From: an uncultured Oxalobacteraceae bacterium
Lineage (GTDB): Bacteria; Pseudomonadota; Gammaproteobacteria; Burkholderiales; Burkholderiaceae_D
Direction: 5' to 3'
NCBI GenBank assembly: GCA_903914535.1
Contig: CAIWPG010000140.1
Location: 1-64,000, forward strand
DNA: 64,000 bases
Part shown: one piece after another, positions 8,575 through 18,315 of the stretch
Layout of the letters: each line of letters opens with the position of its first letter
How positions within the stretch are numbered: position 1 is the stretch's first letter
Made by a program: the position numbers and the translations under genes
Notes under the pieces: generated by a model
What the model was told of the DNA's origin: nothing
The model's database searches: none
What the model saw: the letters and a program-made list of their open reading frames with translations, nothing else

Positions 8575-9027
8575 TCAGTCGGGTAAATCAGGAATGAGGC
8601 GCGGTTTGCGGCTCTCATCAGTCGCAACGTACGTCAGCGTGGCTTCGGTAACCCGGATAGTTTCGGCTTGTAGTCTGTTACGTTCGGCGTACACCTCAAC
8701 ATAAACCGTGATGGAAGTACGCCCTACTTTGACTACATCGGCGTAAAACGATAATAAATCACCCACAAATACGGGTTGTTTGAATAAAAATGAATTAACG
8801 GCAATGGTGGCTACCCGGCCGTTAGTGCGTCGTGCAGCCGGGATTGCTCCGGCAATATCGACTTGCGACATGATCCAGCCGCCAAAGACATCGCCATGTA
8901 TATTGGCATCGGCGGGCATGGGCATGACCCGTAATTGCGGCATACGCGATGGCAGCGGCGTATTGGCAGCGGGGTTGACCACAGGATCAACGGAGGAATT
9001 AAAAGAAGGATTGCTGGGTGTATTCAT
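8575..9027 (-). CDS. yciA: Acyl-CoA thioesterase, YciA/hotdog fold
   Basis: The 150-residue single hotdog-domain protein resembles YciA, which hydrolyses short- to medium-chain acyl-CoA esters in the cytoplasm. The motif ANIHGDVFGGWIMSQVDIAG contains the conserved Asn/His-Gly-x-x-Phe-Gly-Gly and the catalytic Asp. The start ATG at 9027 follows CCAGAGAA; the frame extends to 9060, but the extra 11 residues are unlike the family. It is transcribed away from the ABC exporter gene with 57 bp between them. Confidence 0.88.
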   Translation of the reverse strand: MNTPSNPSFNSSVDPVVNPAANTPLPSRMPQLRVMPMPADANIHGDVFGGWIMSQVDIAGAIPAARRTNGRVATIAVNSFLFKQPVFVGDLLSFYADVVKVGRTSITVYVEVYAERNRLQAETIRVTEATLTYVATDESRKPRLIPDLPD

Positions 9028-9084
9028 AAAAATTCTCTGGTAAGCGTTACAATTAGGCACACAAAAACTACAGACTATTATTCC

Positions 9085-10953
9085 ATGCGGCGTTCTTCTT
9101 ATTCGGTTCCACCTGCTAATCCGCCTGGTTCGGGGCAGCCACGCAATGATTTTGCGGCGATTAAAACATTATTTCCCTATTTGTGGGCCTATAAGTGGCG
9201 AGTCATTTTAGCGCTATTGTGCCTGGTCTGTGCAAAGCTGGCGATTGTCAGCGTTCCTCTTATCTTAAAGTCATTGATTGATCAGCTGACTCCCGGAAAA
9301 TCTGGCGTACAGCTTGCTTTGCCGGCGGGCCTGTTATTGGCTTATGGTTTACTGCGTTTATCGAACACCTTTTTTACTGAGTTACGCGAATTTGTTTTTG
9401 CCAGGGTCACTCAGCGTGCGGTACGTACCATTGCGCTGCAGGTATTCCGGCATTTGCACAGTTTGTCCTTACGTTTTCATTTAAATCGCCAGACCGGAGG
9501 GATGACGCGGGATATTGAACGTGGTACCCGTGCTGTTTCTTCTCTGGTGTCATATGCATTATTCAGTATTTTACCGACGCTGATTGAAATTACACTGGTG
9601 TTGAGTTATTTGATTATTCATTACGATATCTGGTTTTCGGTGATTACGTTTTGTGCCTTGCTGCTGTATATCGGTTTTACGGTAAGCGTGACGGAGTGGC
9701 GTACGCACTTCAGACGCACGATGAACGAATTAGATTCTAAAGCCAATACCAAAGCGATTGATTCTTTAATTAATTATGAAACGGTGAAGTACTTTGGTAA
9801 TGAGAATGTGGAAGCAGCACGTTACGATCAGGGCTTGCAGCAGTTTGAGCAGGCGGCGGTTAAATCGCAAACGACCTTATCCTTGCTGAATGTGGGGCAG
9901 TCCGGAATTATTGCTATTGCAGTGAGCCTGATTTTATGGCGTGCTACCGTTGGTGTCATTGCCGGAAAAATGAGCCTGGGCGATCTGGTTTTAGTGAATT
10001 CATTTATGATTCAGTTGTATGTTCCGCTGAATTTTTTAGGCGTGTTGTACAGGGAAATAAAACAGAGTCTGGCTGATATGGAAAAGCTGTTTTCCCTGCT
10101 GGATCAGCATCGGGAAATTGCAGATGCCGATCATGCACATGTGTTGGATTTGCCTGCGCATGCCGGCCCGGAAATTTGTTTTAATGCAGTTGATTTTTCT
10201 TATGAAACTGACCGGGAAATTTTGCATCAGGTTTCCTTTGTGATGCCTGCTGGTGCGACCACCGCGGTTGTGGGAACCAGTGGTTCCGGCAAGTCGACAC
10301 TGGCGCGTTTATTATTTCGGTTTTATGATATTCAGCATGGCAGTATTACCATCAGCGGACAAGAGCTCAGGGAGGTGACGCAGGCGTCATTGCGCGCTGC
10401 GATTGGCATTGTTCCGCAAGATACCGTGTTGTTTAATGACAGCATTGAATACAATATCGGATACGGTCGGCCGGATGCCGGCTTTGATGATATTGTGGCG
10501 GCAGCAAAGGCGGCATATATCCACGATTTTATTTTGAGTCTGCCTGCCGGTTATGCCACCCTGGTGGGGGAGCGCGGCTTAAAATTATCTGGCGGTGAGC
10601 GTCAGCGCGTTGCCATTGCCCGTACTATTCTGAAAAATCCTTCCATCCTGATTTTTGATGAAGCCACTTCAGCGCTTGACTCAAAATCGGAGCAAGCCAT
10701 ACAAACTCAACTCAAAGAAATCGCTAAAGGCCGGACCAGTCTGGTGATTGCGCACCGGCTCTCTACCATCATTGATGCTGCTCAGATTTTAGTGATGGAA
10801 CATGGTCGCATTGTCGAGAGTGGCACTCATGCAGAATTGCTGCTGAAAGAGGGCGTTTATGCGCAAATGTGGGCACGTCAGCAAGCCATGCCGGAATCGG
10901 ATATGTGGGAAGAAGAAACCGCTGTCCTGTCACTGCAAAGACAAGTGGGATAA
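9085..10953 (+). CDS. ABC exporter, Atm1/HMT1 family (fused permease-ATPase)
   Basis: This half-transporter (622 residues) has about six N-terminal transmembrane helices (residues 25-320) followed by one ATPase domain. The domain shows Walker A GTSGSGKST, signature LSGGERQR and Walker B ILIFDEATSALD. The segment around FRRTMNELDSKANTKAID and NYETVKYFGNE is diagnostic of the Atm1 (ABCB7) group, which exports glutathione-linked sulfur or metal species in mitochondria and alphaproteobacteria. ATG 9085 is used; no clear Shine-Dalgarno is visible. A LysR regulator follows after 2 bp, so the two are probably co-transcribed. The substrate is inferred by family only. Confidence 0.9.
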   Translation: MRRSSYSVPPANPPGSGQPRNDFAAIKTLFPYLWAYKWRVILALLCLVCAKLAIVSVPLILKSLIDQLTPGKSGVQLALPAGLLLAYGLLRLSNTFFTELREFVFARVTQRAVRTIALQVFRHLHSLSLRFHLNRQTGGMTRDIERGTRAVSSLVSYALFSILPTLIEITLVLSYLIIHYDIWFSVITFCALLLYIGFTVSVTEWRTHFRRTMNELDSKANTKAIDSLINYETVKYFGNENVEAARYDQGLQQFEQAAVKSQTTLSLLNVGQSGIIAIAVSLILWRATVGVIAGKMSLGDLVLVNSFMIQLYVPLNFLGVLYREIKQSLADMEKLFSLLDQHREIADADHAHVLDLPAHAGPEICFNAVDFSYETDREILHQVSFVMPAGATTAVVGTSGSGKSTLARLLFRFYDIQHGSITISGQELREVTQASLRAAIGIVPQDTVLFNDSIEYNIGYGRPDAGFDDIVAAAKAAYIHDFILSLPAGYATLVGERGLKLSGGERQRVAIARTILKNPSILIFDEATSALDSKSEQAIQTQLKEIAKGRTSLVIAHRLSTIIDAAQILVMEHGRIVESGTHAELLLKEGVYAQMWARQQAMPESDMWEEETAVLSLQRQVG

Positions 10954-10955
10954 GG

Positions 10956-11876
10956 ATGGATACTAAATGGCTGGAAGATTTTATTTCTTTAGCAGAAACG
11001 CATAGTTTTAGCCGGTCAGCCGAGTTACGGCATGTGACGCAATCGGCTTTTTCACGACGAATACAATCACTGGAAGCCTGGCTGGGTGCGGATTTGATTG
11101 ACCGTACATCTTACCCAACCCGTATGACATCGGCGGGGGAGGTTTTTTATGAACAGGCGATTGAAATGCTGGGTCAGATTAATAATACGCGCGCCTTGTT
11201 GCGCAGTAAACGTACCTCGGCACAAACCACGCTTGATTTTGCTGTTCCGCATACCCTGTCCCTTACGTATTTGCCTAAGTGGATGACGAAGCTGGAGAAG
11301 AATTTCGGGAGTTTGCATGCCCGTTTGCTGGCGCTGAATGTGCATGATGCTGTGATGACTCTGGTGGAAGGCGGCTGTGATCTCATGCTGTGTTTTCATC
11401 ATCCGCGTCAGCCTTTGCAATTGGATCAGAGTCAGTATGAAATGATTATTCTTGGCATAGAATCGTTACGTGCGTATTCACGTTGTAATTCACAAGGCAT
11501 TCCTGATTTTGTGTTGCCCGGAGATGCAGAAAATCCCTTGCCATTTCTGGCTTATGCGAATAATGCCTATCTGGGACGTATGGTTGATGTGATCTTATCT
11601 GACACCCCCACGCCGCTACATTTGCGTAAATGCTATGAAACCGATATGGCGGAAGGCTTGAAAATGATGGCGCTGGAAGGTCACGGTGTTGCTTTTTTGC
11701 CTGAATCATCTGTGTTGCGTGAGCTTAAACGTAAGCAATTGGCTCGTGCAGATAATGGTCTGGCTAGCTGGCAGGTGGATATGGAAATTCGCCTGTATCG
11801 CCAGCGCCCTTCCGCTCTGCGTCCCGGAAAACCATTGGTTAATCGTTTGTGGAATTATCTGGTGACGCAAAAATAA
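10956..11876 (+). CDS. LysR-family transcriptional regulator (HypT/YjiE-like)
   Basis: The 306-residue protein begins MDTKWLEDFISLAETHSFS, with the winged HTH (residues 1-60, QSAFSRRIQSLEAWLG) and a type 2 periplasmic-binding-like effector domain. The HTH region resembles the group containing E. coli YjiE/HypT, a hypochlorite-responsive regulator, more than amino-acid regulators. ATG 10956 starts 2 bp after the ABC exporter stop, with TAAGGATGG giving overlapping stop and ribosome site. The tandem dyads at 11973-12012, before gdhA, fit a LysR-type binding pattern and are possible targets. Confidence 0.85.
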   Translation: MDTKWLEDFISLAETHSFSRSAELRHVTQSAFSRRIQSLEAWLGADLIDRTSYPTRMTSAGEVFYEQAIEMLGQINNTRALLRSKRTSAQTTLDFAVPHTLSLTYLPKWMTKLEKNFGSLHARLLALNVHDAVMTLVEGGCDLMLCFHHPRQPLQLDQSQYEMIILGIESLRAYSRCNSQGIPDFVLPGDAENPLPFLAYANNAYLGRMVDVILSDTPTPLHLRKCYETDMAEGLKMMALEGHGVAFLPESSVLRELKRKQLARADNGLASWQVDMEIRLYRQRPSALRPGKPLVNRLWNYLVTQK

Positions 11877-11972
11877 ATAGCATATTTCCGGTTGTTTATG
11901 TCGGTGCGAAGTGAAGTTACTTTGCCTTTTTTTCAATTGGTTTTTTATCGTTGAATTGTAGCCGTGGATAAA

Positions 11973-12012
11973 CTATGCAAGTTACGCATAGTTCAATGCA
12001 AACAAAGCATTG
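11973..12012. promoter_or_regulatory. Tandem dyads ATGC-N7-GCAT upstream of gdhA (putative operator)
   Basis: Two dyads with identical arms and spacing, CTATGC..GCATAG (11973-11991) and CAATGC..GCATTG (11994-12012), have the same ATGC-N7-GCAT core. They start exactly 21 bp apart, about two helical turns. They contain the T-N11-A pattern of LysR regulators. The LysR gene just upstream is a candidate binder. The rest of the 279-bp spacer shows no gene. Confidence 0.5.
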
Positions 12013-12155
12013 GCGTGAAATTACTCCTATAGGTACGATGCAGCCATCTTTTACTTACAAGAAAAAAGATTTCGTTGATTGGTATTGGATTGAACTGAAC
12101 CGTTCAATCCAATCAATCCGAATAACCCGATTTAACCTACCAGGATGTTAATAGC

Positions 12156-13442
12156 ATGAATACCCATCATGAAATACCTTCTTACCTGACTCCGACTGAA
12201 ATTGGCCCATGGGGCGATTACATTGAGCAAATTGAACGTGTAACTCCTTACCTCGGATCGTTATCGCGTTGGGTTGAAACCATGAAACGCCCTAAGCGCG
12301 TCCTGATCGTCGATGTGCCGATTGAACGTGATAATGGAACAATTACTCACTTTGAAGGCTATCGTGTACAACACAATACCTCTCGTGGGCCAGGTAAAGG
12401 CGGTGTTCGTTTTCACCAAAATGTAACGCTGTCGGAAGTCATGGCATTGTCAGCCTGGATGACGATTAAAAATGCGGCTGTCAACGTACCGTTTGGTGGC
12501 GCAAAAGGCGGGATTCGGGTTGATCCGAAAACATTATCCCTTGGTGAATTGCAACGTATGACACGTCGTTACACCAGTGAAATCGGCATCATCATCGGAC
12601 CAAACAAAGACATTCCTGCGCCTGACGTTAATACCAATGAACAAACCATGGCGTGGATGATGGATACCTATTCGATGAATGAAGGCAGTACATCGACTGG
12701 TGTTGTGACAGGTAAGCCTATTTCCCTGGGTGGCAGCCTGGGTCGGAGAGAAGCTACCGGTCGTGGTGTATTCGTTGTTGGAGCGGAAGCTGCCAATACC
12801 ATTGGTCTGGCAATACCTGGTGCCAGAATTGCGGTACAGGGTTTTGGTAATGTAGGTGGTGTTTCTGCTAAATTATTCGCAGAAGCCGGTGCTAAAGTCG
12901 TAGCGGTGCAAGACCATGCAGGTACCGTATTTCATGAAAACGGGCTTGATGTTTCAGCATTGCAGGCATATGTGACAGCACATGGCAGCGTGGCAGGGTT
13001 TCCTGGTGCTGAAGAACAAATGAGTCGTGATAATTTTTGGGACGTACAGTGCGATATCATGATCCCGGCCGCGCTCGAACAGCAAATTACGGAAAGTAAT
13101 GCGCATCGTATTCGTGCCAAAATTATTTTGGAAGGCGCTAATGGCCCGACTACACCGAAAGCCGATGATATTTTGCATGACAGAGGTATTTTGGTCGTGC
13201 CTGACGTTATTGCCAATGCTGGTGGTGTGACGGTGAGTTATTTTGAATGGGTACAGGATTTTTCCAGCTATTTCTGGAGTGAAGATGAAATCAATCAGCG
13301 CCTGACCCGATTGATGCGCGATGCTTTTAATTCTGTGCGTCATATTGCCGAAGATAAAAAAGTGTCACTGCGTACTGCAGCATTTTTAGTCGGTTGTACC
13401 CGTGTCTTACAAGCGCGTGAATTGCGTGGTTTGTATCCTTAA
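12156..13442 (+). CDS. gdhA: Glutamate dehydrogenase (Glu/Leu/Phe/Val dehydrogenase family)
   Basis: The 428-residue enzyme interconverts glutamate and 2-oxoglutarate plus ammonium. It has the substrate-binding [10 protein letters not shown] and the catalytic-Lys motif [13 protein letters not shown] in the N-terminal domain. The Rossmann motif GFGNVG in the C-terminal domain and the conserved [12 protein letters not shown] near the end complete the family pattern. The length is that of the hexameric small GDH class. Cofactor choice (NAD or NADP) is not certain. An AGGA lies 12 nt before ATG. The glutamate/aspartate transporter operon follows on the same strand after two terminators, which fits a glutamate-use cluster. 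Confidence 0.93.
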   Translation: MNTHHEIPSYLTPTEIGPWGDYIEQIERVTPYLGSLSRWVETMKRPKRVLIVDVPIERDNGTITHFEGYRVQHNTSRGPGKGGVRFHQNVTLSEVMALSAWMTIKNAAVNVPFGGAKGGIRVDPKTLSLGELQRMTRRYTSEIGIIIGPNKDIPAPDVNTNEQTMAWMMDTYSMNEGSTSTGVVTGKPISLGGSLGRREATGRGVFVVGAEAANTIGLAIPGARIAVQGFGNVGGVSAKLFAEAGAKVVAVQDHAGTVFHENGLDVSALQAYVTAHGSVAGFPGAEEQMSRDNFWDVQCDIMIPAALEQQITESNAHRIRAKIILEGANGPTTPKADDILHDRGILVVPDVIANAGGVTVSYFEWVQDFSSYFWSEDEINQRLTRLMRDAFNSVRHIAEDKKVSLRTAAFLVGCTRVLQARELRGLYP

Positions 13443-13454
13443 TAAGGTGGTTTA

Positions 13455-13519
13455 AGCCTGGTCGTTCACTTCGGTAAAGCAGGGTGTGACCCTTACTTTA
13501 CCGTATGAAAGACCAGGCT
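13455..13519 (+). terminator. Large nested hairpin after gdhA
   Basis: Outer arms AGCCTGGTC / GACCAGGCT (9 bp, perfect) enclose an inner hairpin with arms CGGTAAAG / CTTTACCG and further pairing. ATCATTTTTG follows. It sits 12 bp after the gdhA stop and may end transcription or protect the 3' end. Confidence 0.6.
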
Positions 13520-13569
13520 GATCATTTTTGTTTCTTTTGTCTCCTTGAAAATCGCCAGAAATGGTGTTT

Positions 13570-13607
13570 GGCCGCTTGCCATCTCCCTGGTAAGCGGCCT
13601 TTTTTTG
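13570..13607 (+). terminator. Intrinsic terminator between gdhA and gltI
   Basis: Perfect stem GGCCGCTT / AAGCGGCC, extended inside by GCC/GGT, followed by seven T. This is the stronger of the two structures after gdhA and should insulate gltI. Confidence 0.9.
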
Positions 13608-13731
13608 TGTATTTTTATATGGAAATGAATCGCTAAGTATAATTACCTATGCGAAAATTAATAAATGGTAATAGGATCAAGGGCTTAATTTGATAGAATA
13701 AAAAGCTACTAGAGATAATCAAGGGGATGTG

Positions 13732-14694
13732 ATGAAAGTAGCAAAATTGTTTGCAGGATTGGTTGCTGCGACAGCGGTCGCAGGCCTGATGAGTGGTGCT
13801 GCCAGTGCGCAAGAACTCACTGGTACCTTAAAAAAGATCAAAGAAACCGGCACTGTCACCCTCGGTGTGCGCGATACATCGATTCCGTTTTCTTATCTGG
13901 ACGATAAACAGTCTTATCAGGGCTATTCGATTGACCTGTGCATGCGTATAGTGAGTTCGCTGCGCAAGCAACTTGGTATGTCTGACTTAAAAGTGCTGAT
14001 GAATCCAGTCACTTCGGCAACACGAATTCCCCTGATCTCTAATGGCACTATTGATCTGGAATGTGGCTCCACTACAAATAACACAGAACGACAAAAACAG
14101 GTCGCCTTTGCGCCGACCACTTTTGTGAGCGGCACCCGTTTTTTATCTAAAAAAGCAGCTAATGTGCAGACGCTGGCCGACCTGAAAGGTAAATCGGTGG
14201 TATCGACTTCTGGTACAGCGAATCTGAAGCAAGTCGTCACCCTGAACGCTGATCAGCATTTGGGAATCAGTATTATGACGGCCAAAGATCATGGTGAAGC
14301 ATTTCTGATGGTAGAGACCGGTCGTGCAGTTGCGTTTGCTATGGATGATATTTTACTGGCAGGACTGGCTGCCAATTCAAAAGCGCCGGCTGACTATGTT
14401 ATTTCCAAAGAAGCTATTTCAGTCGAGCCCTATGCCATTATGATGCGTCGCGATGATGCTCCGTTTAAACATGCGGTTGATACGGCGATTACCGGTGTAT
14501 TTAAGTCGGGTGAAATCAACAACATCTATAAAAAATGGTTTTTACAGCCGATTCCGCCTAAGGGGATGAATCTGAACTGGCCTATGGCAGAAAACCTGAA
14601 AGCCATTATTGCTCATCCGACTGATTCTGGTGATCCTGCTGCGTATGCAGTGGTTCCGGAGGCACAAAAAGCTATTTTGAAAAATAAAAAATAA
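13732..14694 (+). CDS. gltI: Glutamate/aspartate ABC transporter substrate-binding protein
   Basis: The 320-residue periplasmic protein starts with a Sec signal peptide (MKVAKLF, hydrophobic core, SGAASA before QELTG). The family 3 solute-binding fold follows, with GVRDTSIPFSYLD and GYSIDLCMRIV near the N-terminus, as in GltI of the GltIJKL importer. ATG 13732 is preceded by AAGGGGA; an in-frame GTG lies one codon upstream. A hairpin with T-run downstream separates it from the permease genes, the usual way of making more binding protein than permease. Confidence 0.9.
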   Translation: MKVAKLFAGLVAATAVAGLMSGAASAQELTGTLKKIKETGTVTLGVRDTSIPFSYLDDKQSYQGYSIDLCMRIVSSLRKQLGMSDLKVLMNPVTSATRIPLISNGTIDLECGSTTNNTERQKQVAFAPTTFVSGTRFLSKKAANVQTLADLKGKSVVSTSGTANLKQVVTLNADQHLGISIMTAKDHGEAFLMVETGRAVAFAMDDILLAGLAANSKAPADYVISKEAISVEPYAIMMRRDDAPFKHAVDTAITGVFKSGEINNIYKKWFLQPIPPKGMNLNWPMAENLKAIIAHPTDSGDPAAYAVVPEAQKAILKNKK

Positions 14695-14713
14695 AATAAC
14701 AAACAGCCATATT

Positions 14714-14740
14714 GCGGGGGGCTCTTGCCTCCCGTTTTTA
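14714..14740 (+). terminator. Intercistronic terminator between gltI and gltJ
   Basis: Stem CGGGGGG / CCTCCCG (7 bp with one G-U), six-base loop and five T, 20 bp after the gltI stop. Genes on the same strand continue, so it is probably a partial terminator that sets the binding-protein to permease ratio. Confidence 0.7.
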
Positions 14741-14836
14741 TTTGTAGTTTCATACTATTTATATCATACCGCCCCTGTATCAGGGCACAGAACTGCGGGG
14801 TGCCGGACGGCACAAGGCAGATAACAGGAGATCACC

Positions 14837-15589
14837 ATGAATTATCACTGGAATTGGACTATTTTCTGGGAGGATGCGCCAGATGGCGGAGGCTCTTATC
14901 TTGATACTTTGCTTTCCGGCTTGTGGTATACGCTGGCAACAGCAGGGATTGCCTGGATTATTGCGTTGGTATTGGGTTTTGTCATTGGTACTTTACGCAC
15001 TACGCCAGGTAAGACCTGGGCACGTATCGGCAATATCTATGTTGAATTATTTCGTAACATTCCCTTATTGGTGCAAATGTTTCTCTGGTATTTTGTGATG
15101 CCGGAATTGTTGCCGGCCAGCCTGGGAGACTGGGTTAAAAGTTTGCCGAATGCCCCGTTTGTTACCGGCGTATTGTGTCTCGGATTTTTTACTTCGGCAC
15201 GGGTAGCAGTACAAGTATCGGCCGGACTTCACTCTTTACCGCGTGGACAGACAATGGCAGGTGTCGCGCTCGGACTGACTTTGCCGCAGACCTATCGCTA
15301 TGTGTTATTGCCGATGGCTTTTCGCATTATTATTCCTTCCCTGACCAATGAGTTTACGGCGATTATCAAGAATAGTTCGGTGGCGCTGACGATCGGTTTG
15401 CTGGAGTTGACGGCGCGTACCCGCTCCATGTCGGAGTTCAGTTTTCAGACTTTTGAGGCATTTTCTGCCGCGACCCTGATTTATCTGATTGTTTCCCTGA
15501 TTGCTATTTTGCTGGCGCATTTGCTGGAAAAATCGCTGCGGGTTCCTGGTTTTATTAGTAGCGGTACGACTGGTTCGGGAGGGCACTGA
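14837..15589 (+). CDS. gltJ: Glutamate/aspartate ABC transporter permease GltJ
   Basis: This 250-residue inner-membrane protein has several transmembrane helices and the HisMQ/GltJ permease family EAA-type loop (SAGLHSLPRGQTMAGVALGL, then PQTYRYVLLPMAFRIIIPS). It begins MNYHWNWTIFWE as GltJ proteins do. AACAGGAG lies 8 nt before ATG. The gltK start follows 2 bp after its stop, so the two permeases are translated together and form the heterodimeric channel. Confidence 0.92.
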   Translation: MNYHWNWTIFWEDAPDGGGSYLDTLLSGLWYTLATAGIAWIIALVLGFVIGTLRTTPGKTWARIGNIYVELFRNIPLLVQMFLWYFVMPELLPASLGDWVKSLPNAPFVTGVLCLGFFTSARVAVQVSAGLHSLPRGQTMAGVALGLTLPQTYRYVLLPMAFRIIIPSLTNEFTAIIKNSSVALTIGLLELTARTRSMSEFSFQTFEAFSAATLIYLIVSLIAILLAHLLEKSLRVPGFISSGTTGSGGH

Positions 15590-15591
15590 TT

Positions 15592-16284
15592 ATGTTTAGT
15601 CATTTTGATTTTGACGTGATTTCACGTTCATGGCATTACCTGTTCTTTACCGGGATGACGTTTACCCTGAAGCTGACATTGATTGCTATGTTGGGCGGTA
15701 TTTTGATGGGGACGTTATTGGCGATGATGCGCTTATCAAGTTATCGCATTATTTCTGTGGTGGCGGCTTCGTATGTCAATATGATGCGTTCGATTCCTTT
15801 GTTGCTGGTGATTTTCTGGTTTTATTTTTTAGTTCCTTATATCGGTGCATGGCTGACCGGTTCTCCTGAACCGGTTCAGGTAGGGGCATTTTCCTCCTGC
15901 GTGATTACATTCATTATGTTTGAGGCGGCATATTACTGTGAAATTATGCGTGCCGGGATACAGTCAATCTCGCGTGGTCAGGTCTGGGCGGGCTATGCCA
16001 TGGGGATGAGTTATTGGCAAACGATGGCTTATATCGTCTTACCGCAGGCATTCAGAAACATGATTCCCGTGTTACTGACACAAACCATTGTGTTATTTCA
16101 GGATGTATCGCTGGTGTATGTGTTGTCGATTACTGATTTTGTGGGCGCGGCTTCCAAAATCGCACAGCGTGATGGTCGTTTGGTTGAAATGTATTTGTTT
16201 GTTGCTGTGGTGTACTTTGTACTGTGCTTTAGCTTGTCCCAGGCGGTAAAAATAATTCAGAAAAAAGTGGCGATTATACGCTGA
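15592..16284 (+). CDS. gltK: Glutamate/aspartate ABC transporter permease GltK
   Basis: The second permease subunit (230 residues) has the same family architecture: helices, then the EAA-loop segment RAGIQSISRGQVWAGYAMGM and LPQAFRNMIPVLLTQ. It lies 2 bp after gltJ and 113 bp before the ATPase gene. Length and N-terminus (DFDVISRSWHYLFFTGMTFTL) match GltK. Confidence 0.92.
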   Translation: MFSHFDFDVISRSWHYLFFTGMTFTLKLTLIAMLGGILMGTLLAMMRLSSYRIISVVAASYVNMMRSIPLLLVIFWFYFLVPYIGAWLTGSPEPVQVGAFSSCVITFIMFEAAYYCEIMRAGIQSISRGQVWAGYAMGMSYWQTMAYIVLPQAFRNMIPVLLTQTIVLFQDVSLVYVLSITDFVGAASKIAQRDGRLVEMYLFVAVVYFVLCFSLSQAVKIIQKKVAIIR

Positions 16285-16397
16285 CAGCCAGAAGAGATTT
16301 TCGGACCAGATAGAGTTCTTTTTTTAGTTTTGATGTGCTAAATCCGACAATTTTTCAGGCTTGCCCCCCGTTAAAAATAAGTAATTAGGAGTATAAA

Positions 16398-17123
16398 ATG
16401 ATTCATTTAGACAAGGTAAACAAATGGTACGGTCAGTTTCAGGTACTAACGGATTGCACTACTAGTGTTGCTAAAGGCGAAGTGGTGGTGGTTTGCGAGC
16501 CGTCCGGTTCCGGTAAGTCTACGCTGATTAAAACGGTGAATGGTCTGGAACCGTTTCAGCAGGGTAGCATTATGGTGGACGGCATCCCGGTGGGTGACCC
16601 TAAAACCAATTTATCTAAATTGCGGGCCCGTATCGGTATGGTATTTCAGAATTTCGAACTATTTCCTCATTTGTCCATACGCCAGAATCTGACCATCGGT
16701 CAGATCAAGGTGCTGGGTCGCAGTGAAGATGAGGCTAATGAAAAAGGCTTGAAATATCTGGATCGTGTCGGTTTGCTGGCGCAAAAGGATAAATTCCCCG
16801 GTCAGCTTTCCGGTGGTCAGCAACAACGTGTTGCTATTGCCCGTGCTTTAGCGATGGACCCGATTGCTATGTTGTTTGATGAACCTACCTCGGCGCTGGA
16901 CCCGGAAATGATTAATGAAGTATTGGATGTGATGGTGGGTTTGGCTCAGGACGGTATGACGATGATGGTGGTCACGCATGAAATGGGCTTTGCCAAAAAG
17001 GTCGCAAACCGTATCGTGTTTATGGATAAGGGTCTGGTTGTGGAGGATTGTGAGAAGGATAAATTCTTTACCGAAGCACACTCAGAGCGCGCCCGCGATT
17101 TTTTATCTAAAATTATTCATTAA
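16398..17123 (+). CDS. gltL: Glutamate/aspartate ABC transporter ATPase GltL with altered Walker A
   Basis: The 241-residue ATPase of the polar amino acid importer family has the signature LSGGQQQRVAIARAL, Walker B IAMLFDEPTSALDPEM and the switch His in VVTHEMGFA. The Walker A motif reads CEPSGSGKST: residue 34 is Glu (GAG, 16497-16499), where GltL and nearly all relatives have Gly. The core GSGKST is intact, so nucleotide binding may persist, but this first Gly is normally invariant. ATG follows TTAGGAG. The gene otherwise has no sign of decay. Confidence 0.9.
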   Translation: MIHLDKVNKWYGQFQVLTDCTTSVAKGEVVVVCEPSGSGKSTLIKTVNGLEPFQQGSIMVDGIPVGDPKTNLSKLRARIGMVFQNFELFPHLSIRQNLTIGQIKVLGRSEDEANEKGLKYLDRVGLLAQKDKFPGQLSGGQQQRVAIARALAMDPIAMLFDEPTSALDPEMINEVLDVMVGLAQDGMTMMVVTHEMGFAKKVANRIVFMDKGLVVEDCEKDKFFTEAHSERARDFLSKIIH

Positions 17124-17205
17124 TGCAGCAAAGCTCGCAAGGGGGGCCCAAGTGCTCTCCTTGCGGTTAAAATAGCGTACCTTCTTCGACTATCCGGTTT
17201 ACGCT

Positions 17206-18315
17206 ATGTCTATGACACCTTCCGTATCATCATCTTCTGCACCTGTTGCACCGACCGCTTCCGGTCAGTTAATGAATCAGCAAATAAATCAATTTACTAT
17301 TGCACGTCCTGATGACTGGCATGTGCATTTGCGCGATGATGCGGTGCTGGCCAGTGTCTTGCCGGATACCGCCAGACAGTTTGGGCGTGCCATTGTTATG
17401 CCTAATTTAAAACCGCCGGTCACTACAACTGCGCAGGCGCTGGCTTACCGTGACCGTATTCTGGCTGCCTTACCGCAAGGGATGCAATTTGAACCTCTGA
17501 TGACACTGTATCTGACCAATAATACAGCGCCGGAAGAAATCCGGCGTGCTAAGGACAGTGGTTTGATTCATGCCGTTAAACTGTACCCGGCCGGAGCAAC
17601 GACGAATTCGGATGCCGGAGTGACGGATTTACGTCATTGTTATGCCACGCTGGAAGCCATGCAGGAGTGCGGTATGCCCTTTTTGGTTCATGGTGAAGTG
17701 ACCGATCCTGAGGTAGATTTATTTGATCGTGAAGCGGTGTTTATTGATCGGGTATTACATCCCTTGCGTACCGATATGCCGGAGCTGAAAGTCGTATTTG
17801 AGCATATAACGACCAGTCAGGCAGCCGATTACGTGAGTACAAGCAGCGGAACAATTGCCGCTACGATTACGGCGCATCACTTGCTTTATAACCGTAATGA
17901 GATTTTTAAAGGCGGTATACGCCCGCATTATTACTGTTTGCCGGTGTTAAAACGCGAAAGTCATCGTCTGGCGTTGCTTGCGGCGGCGACTTCCGGCAAT
18001 CCGCGTTTTTTCCTCGGAACGGATTCTGCACCACATGCTAAAGGCGCAAAAGAGCAAGCCTGTGGTTGTGCCGGATGTTATACGGCCTTGCATGCGATGG
18101 AGTTGTATGCACAAGCGTTTGATCAGGCAGGGGCACTGGATAAACTGGAAGGCTTTGCCAGCTTGTTTGGCCCGGCATTTTATAATTTGCCTGTTAATAA
18201 AGAACAATTGACCCTGCAACGCCAATCATGGACTGTCCCGGAAGAATTGCCATTAGCCGGAAATACGGTAGTACCGTTGAATGCCGGTGAAACTTTGCCA
18301 TGGCAGGTCATTTGA
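17206..18315 (+). CDS. pyrC: Dihydroorotase
   Basis: The product (369 residues) closes carbamoyl-aspartate to dihydroorotate in pyrimidine synthesis. It has the zinc ligands H39 and H41 in DDWHVHLRD, the carboxylated-Lys region [14 protein letters not shown], and the later metal-site segments [14 protein letters not shown] and [10 protein letters not shown], as in type II PyrC. The first 22 residues (Ser/Pro/Ala rich) exceed the E. coli length; an internal ATG at 17272 (MNQQINQF) could be the true start. It overlaps the next gene by 16 bp. Confidence 0.93.
   Translation: MSMTPSVSSSSAPVAPTASGQLMNQQINQFTIARPDDWHVHLRDDAVLASVLPDTARQFGRAIVMPNLKPPVTTTAQALAYRDRILAALPQGMQFEPLMTLYLTNNTAPEEIRRAKDSGLIHAVKLYPAGATTNSDAGVTDLRHCYATLEAMQECGMPFLVHGEVTDPEVDLFDREAVFIDRVLHPLRTDMPELKVVFEHITTSQAADYVSTSSGTIAATITAHHLLYNRNEIFKGGIRPHYYCLPVLKRESHRLALLAAATSGNPRFFLGTDSAPHAKGAKEQACGCAGCYTALHAMELYAQAFDQAGALDKLEGFASLFGPAFYNLPVNKEQLTLQRQSWTVPEELPLAGNTVVPLNAGETLPWQVI

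Noticed and set aside
13690-13719. TTGATA-N18-GATAAT as the gltI promoter
   Set aside because: The match is good, but transcription would start inside or after the ribosome site.
17136-17165. Hairpin CGCAAGG/CCTTGCG after gltL as terminator
   Set aside because: The stem is real but no T-run follows and the loop is long, so I could not support termination.
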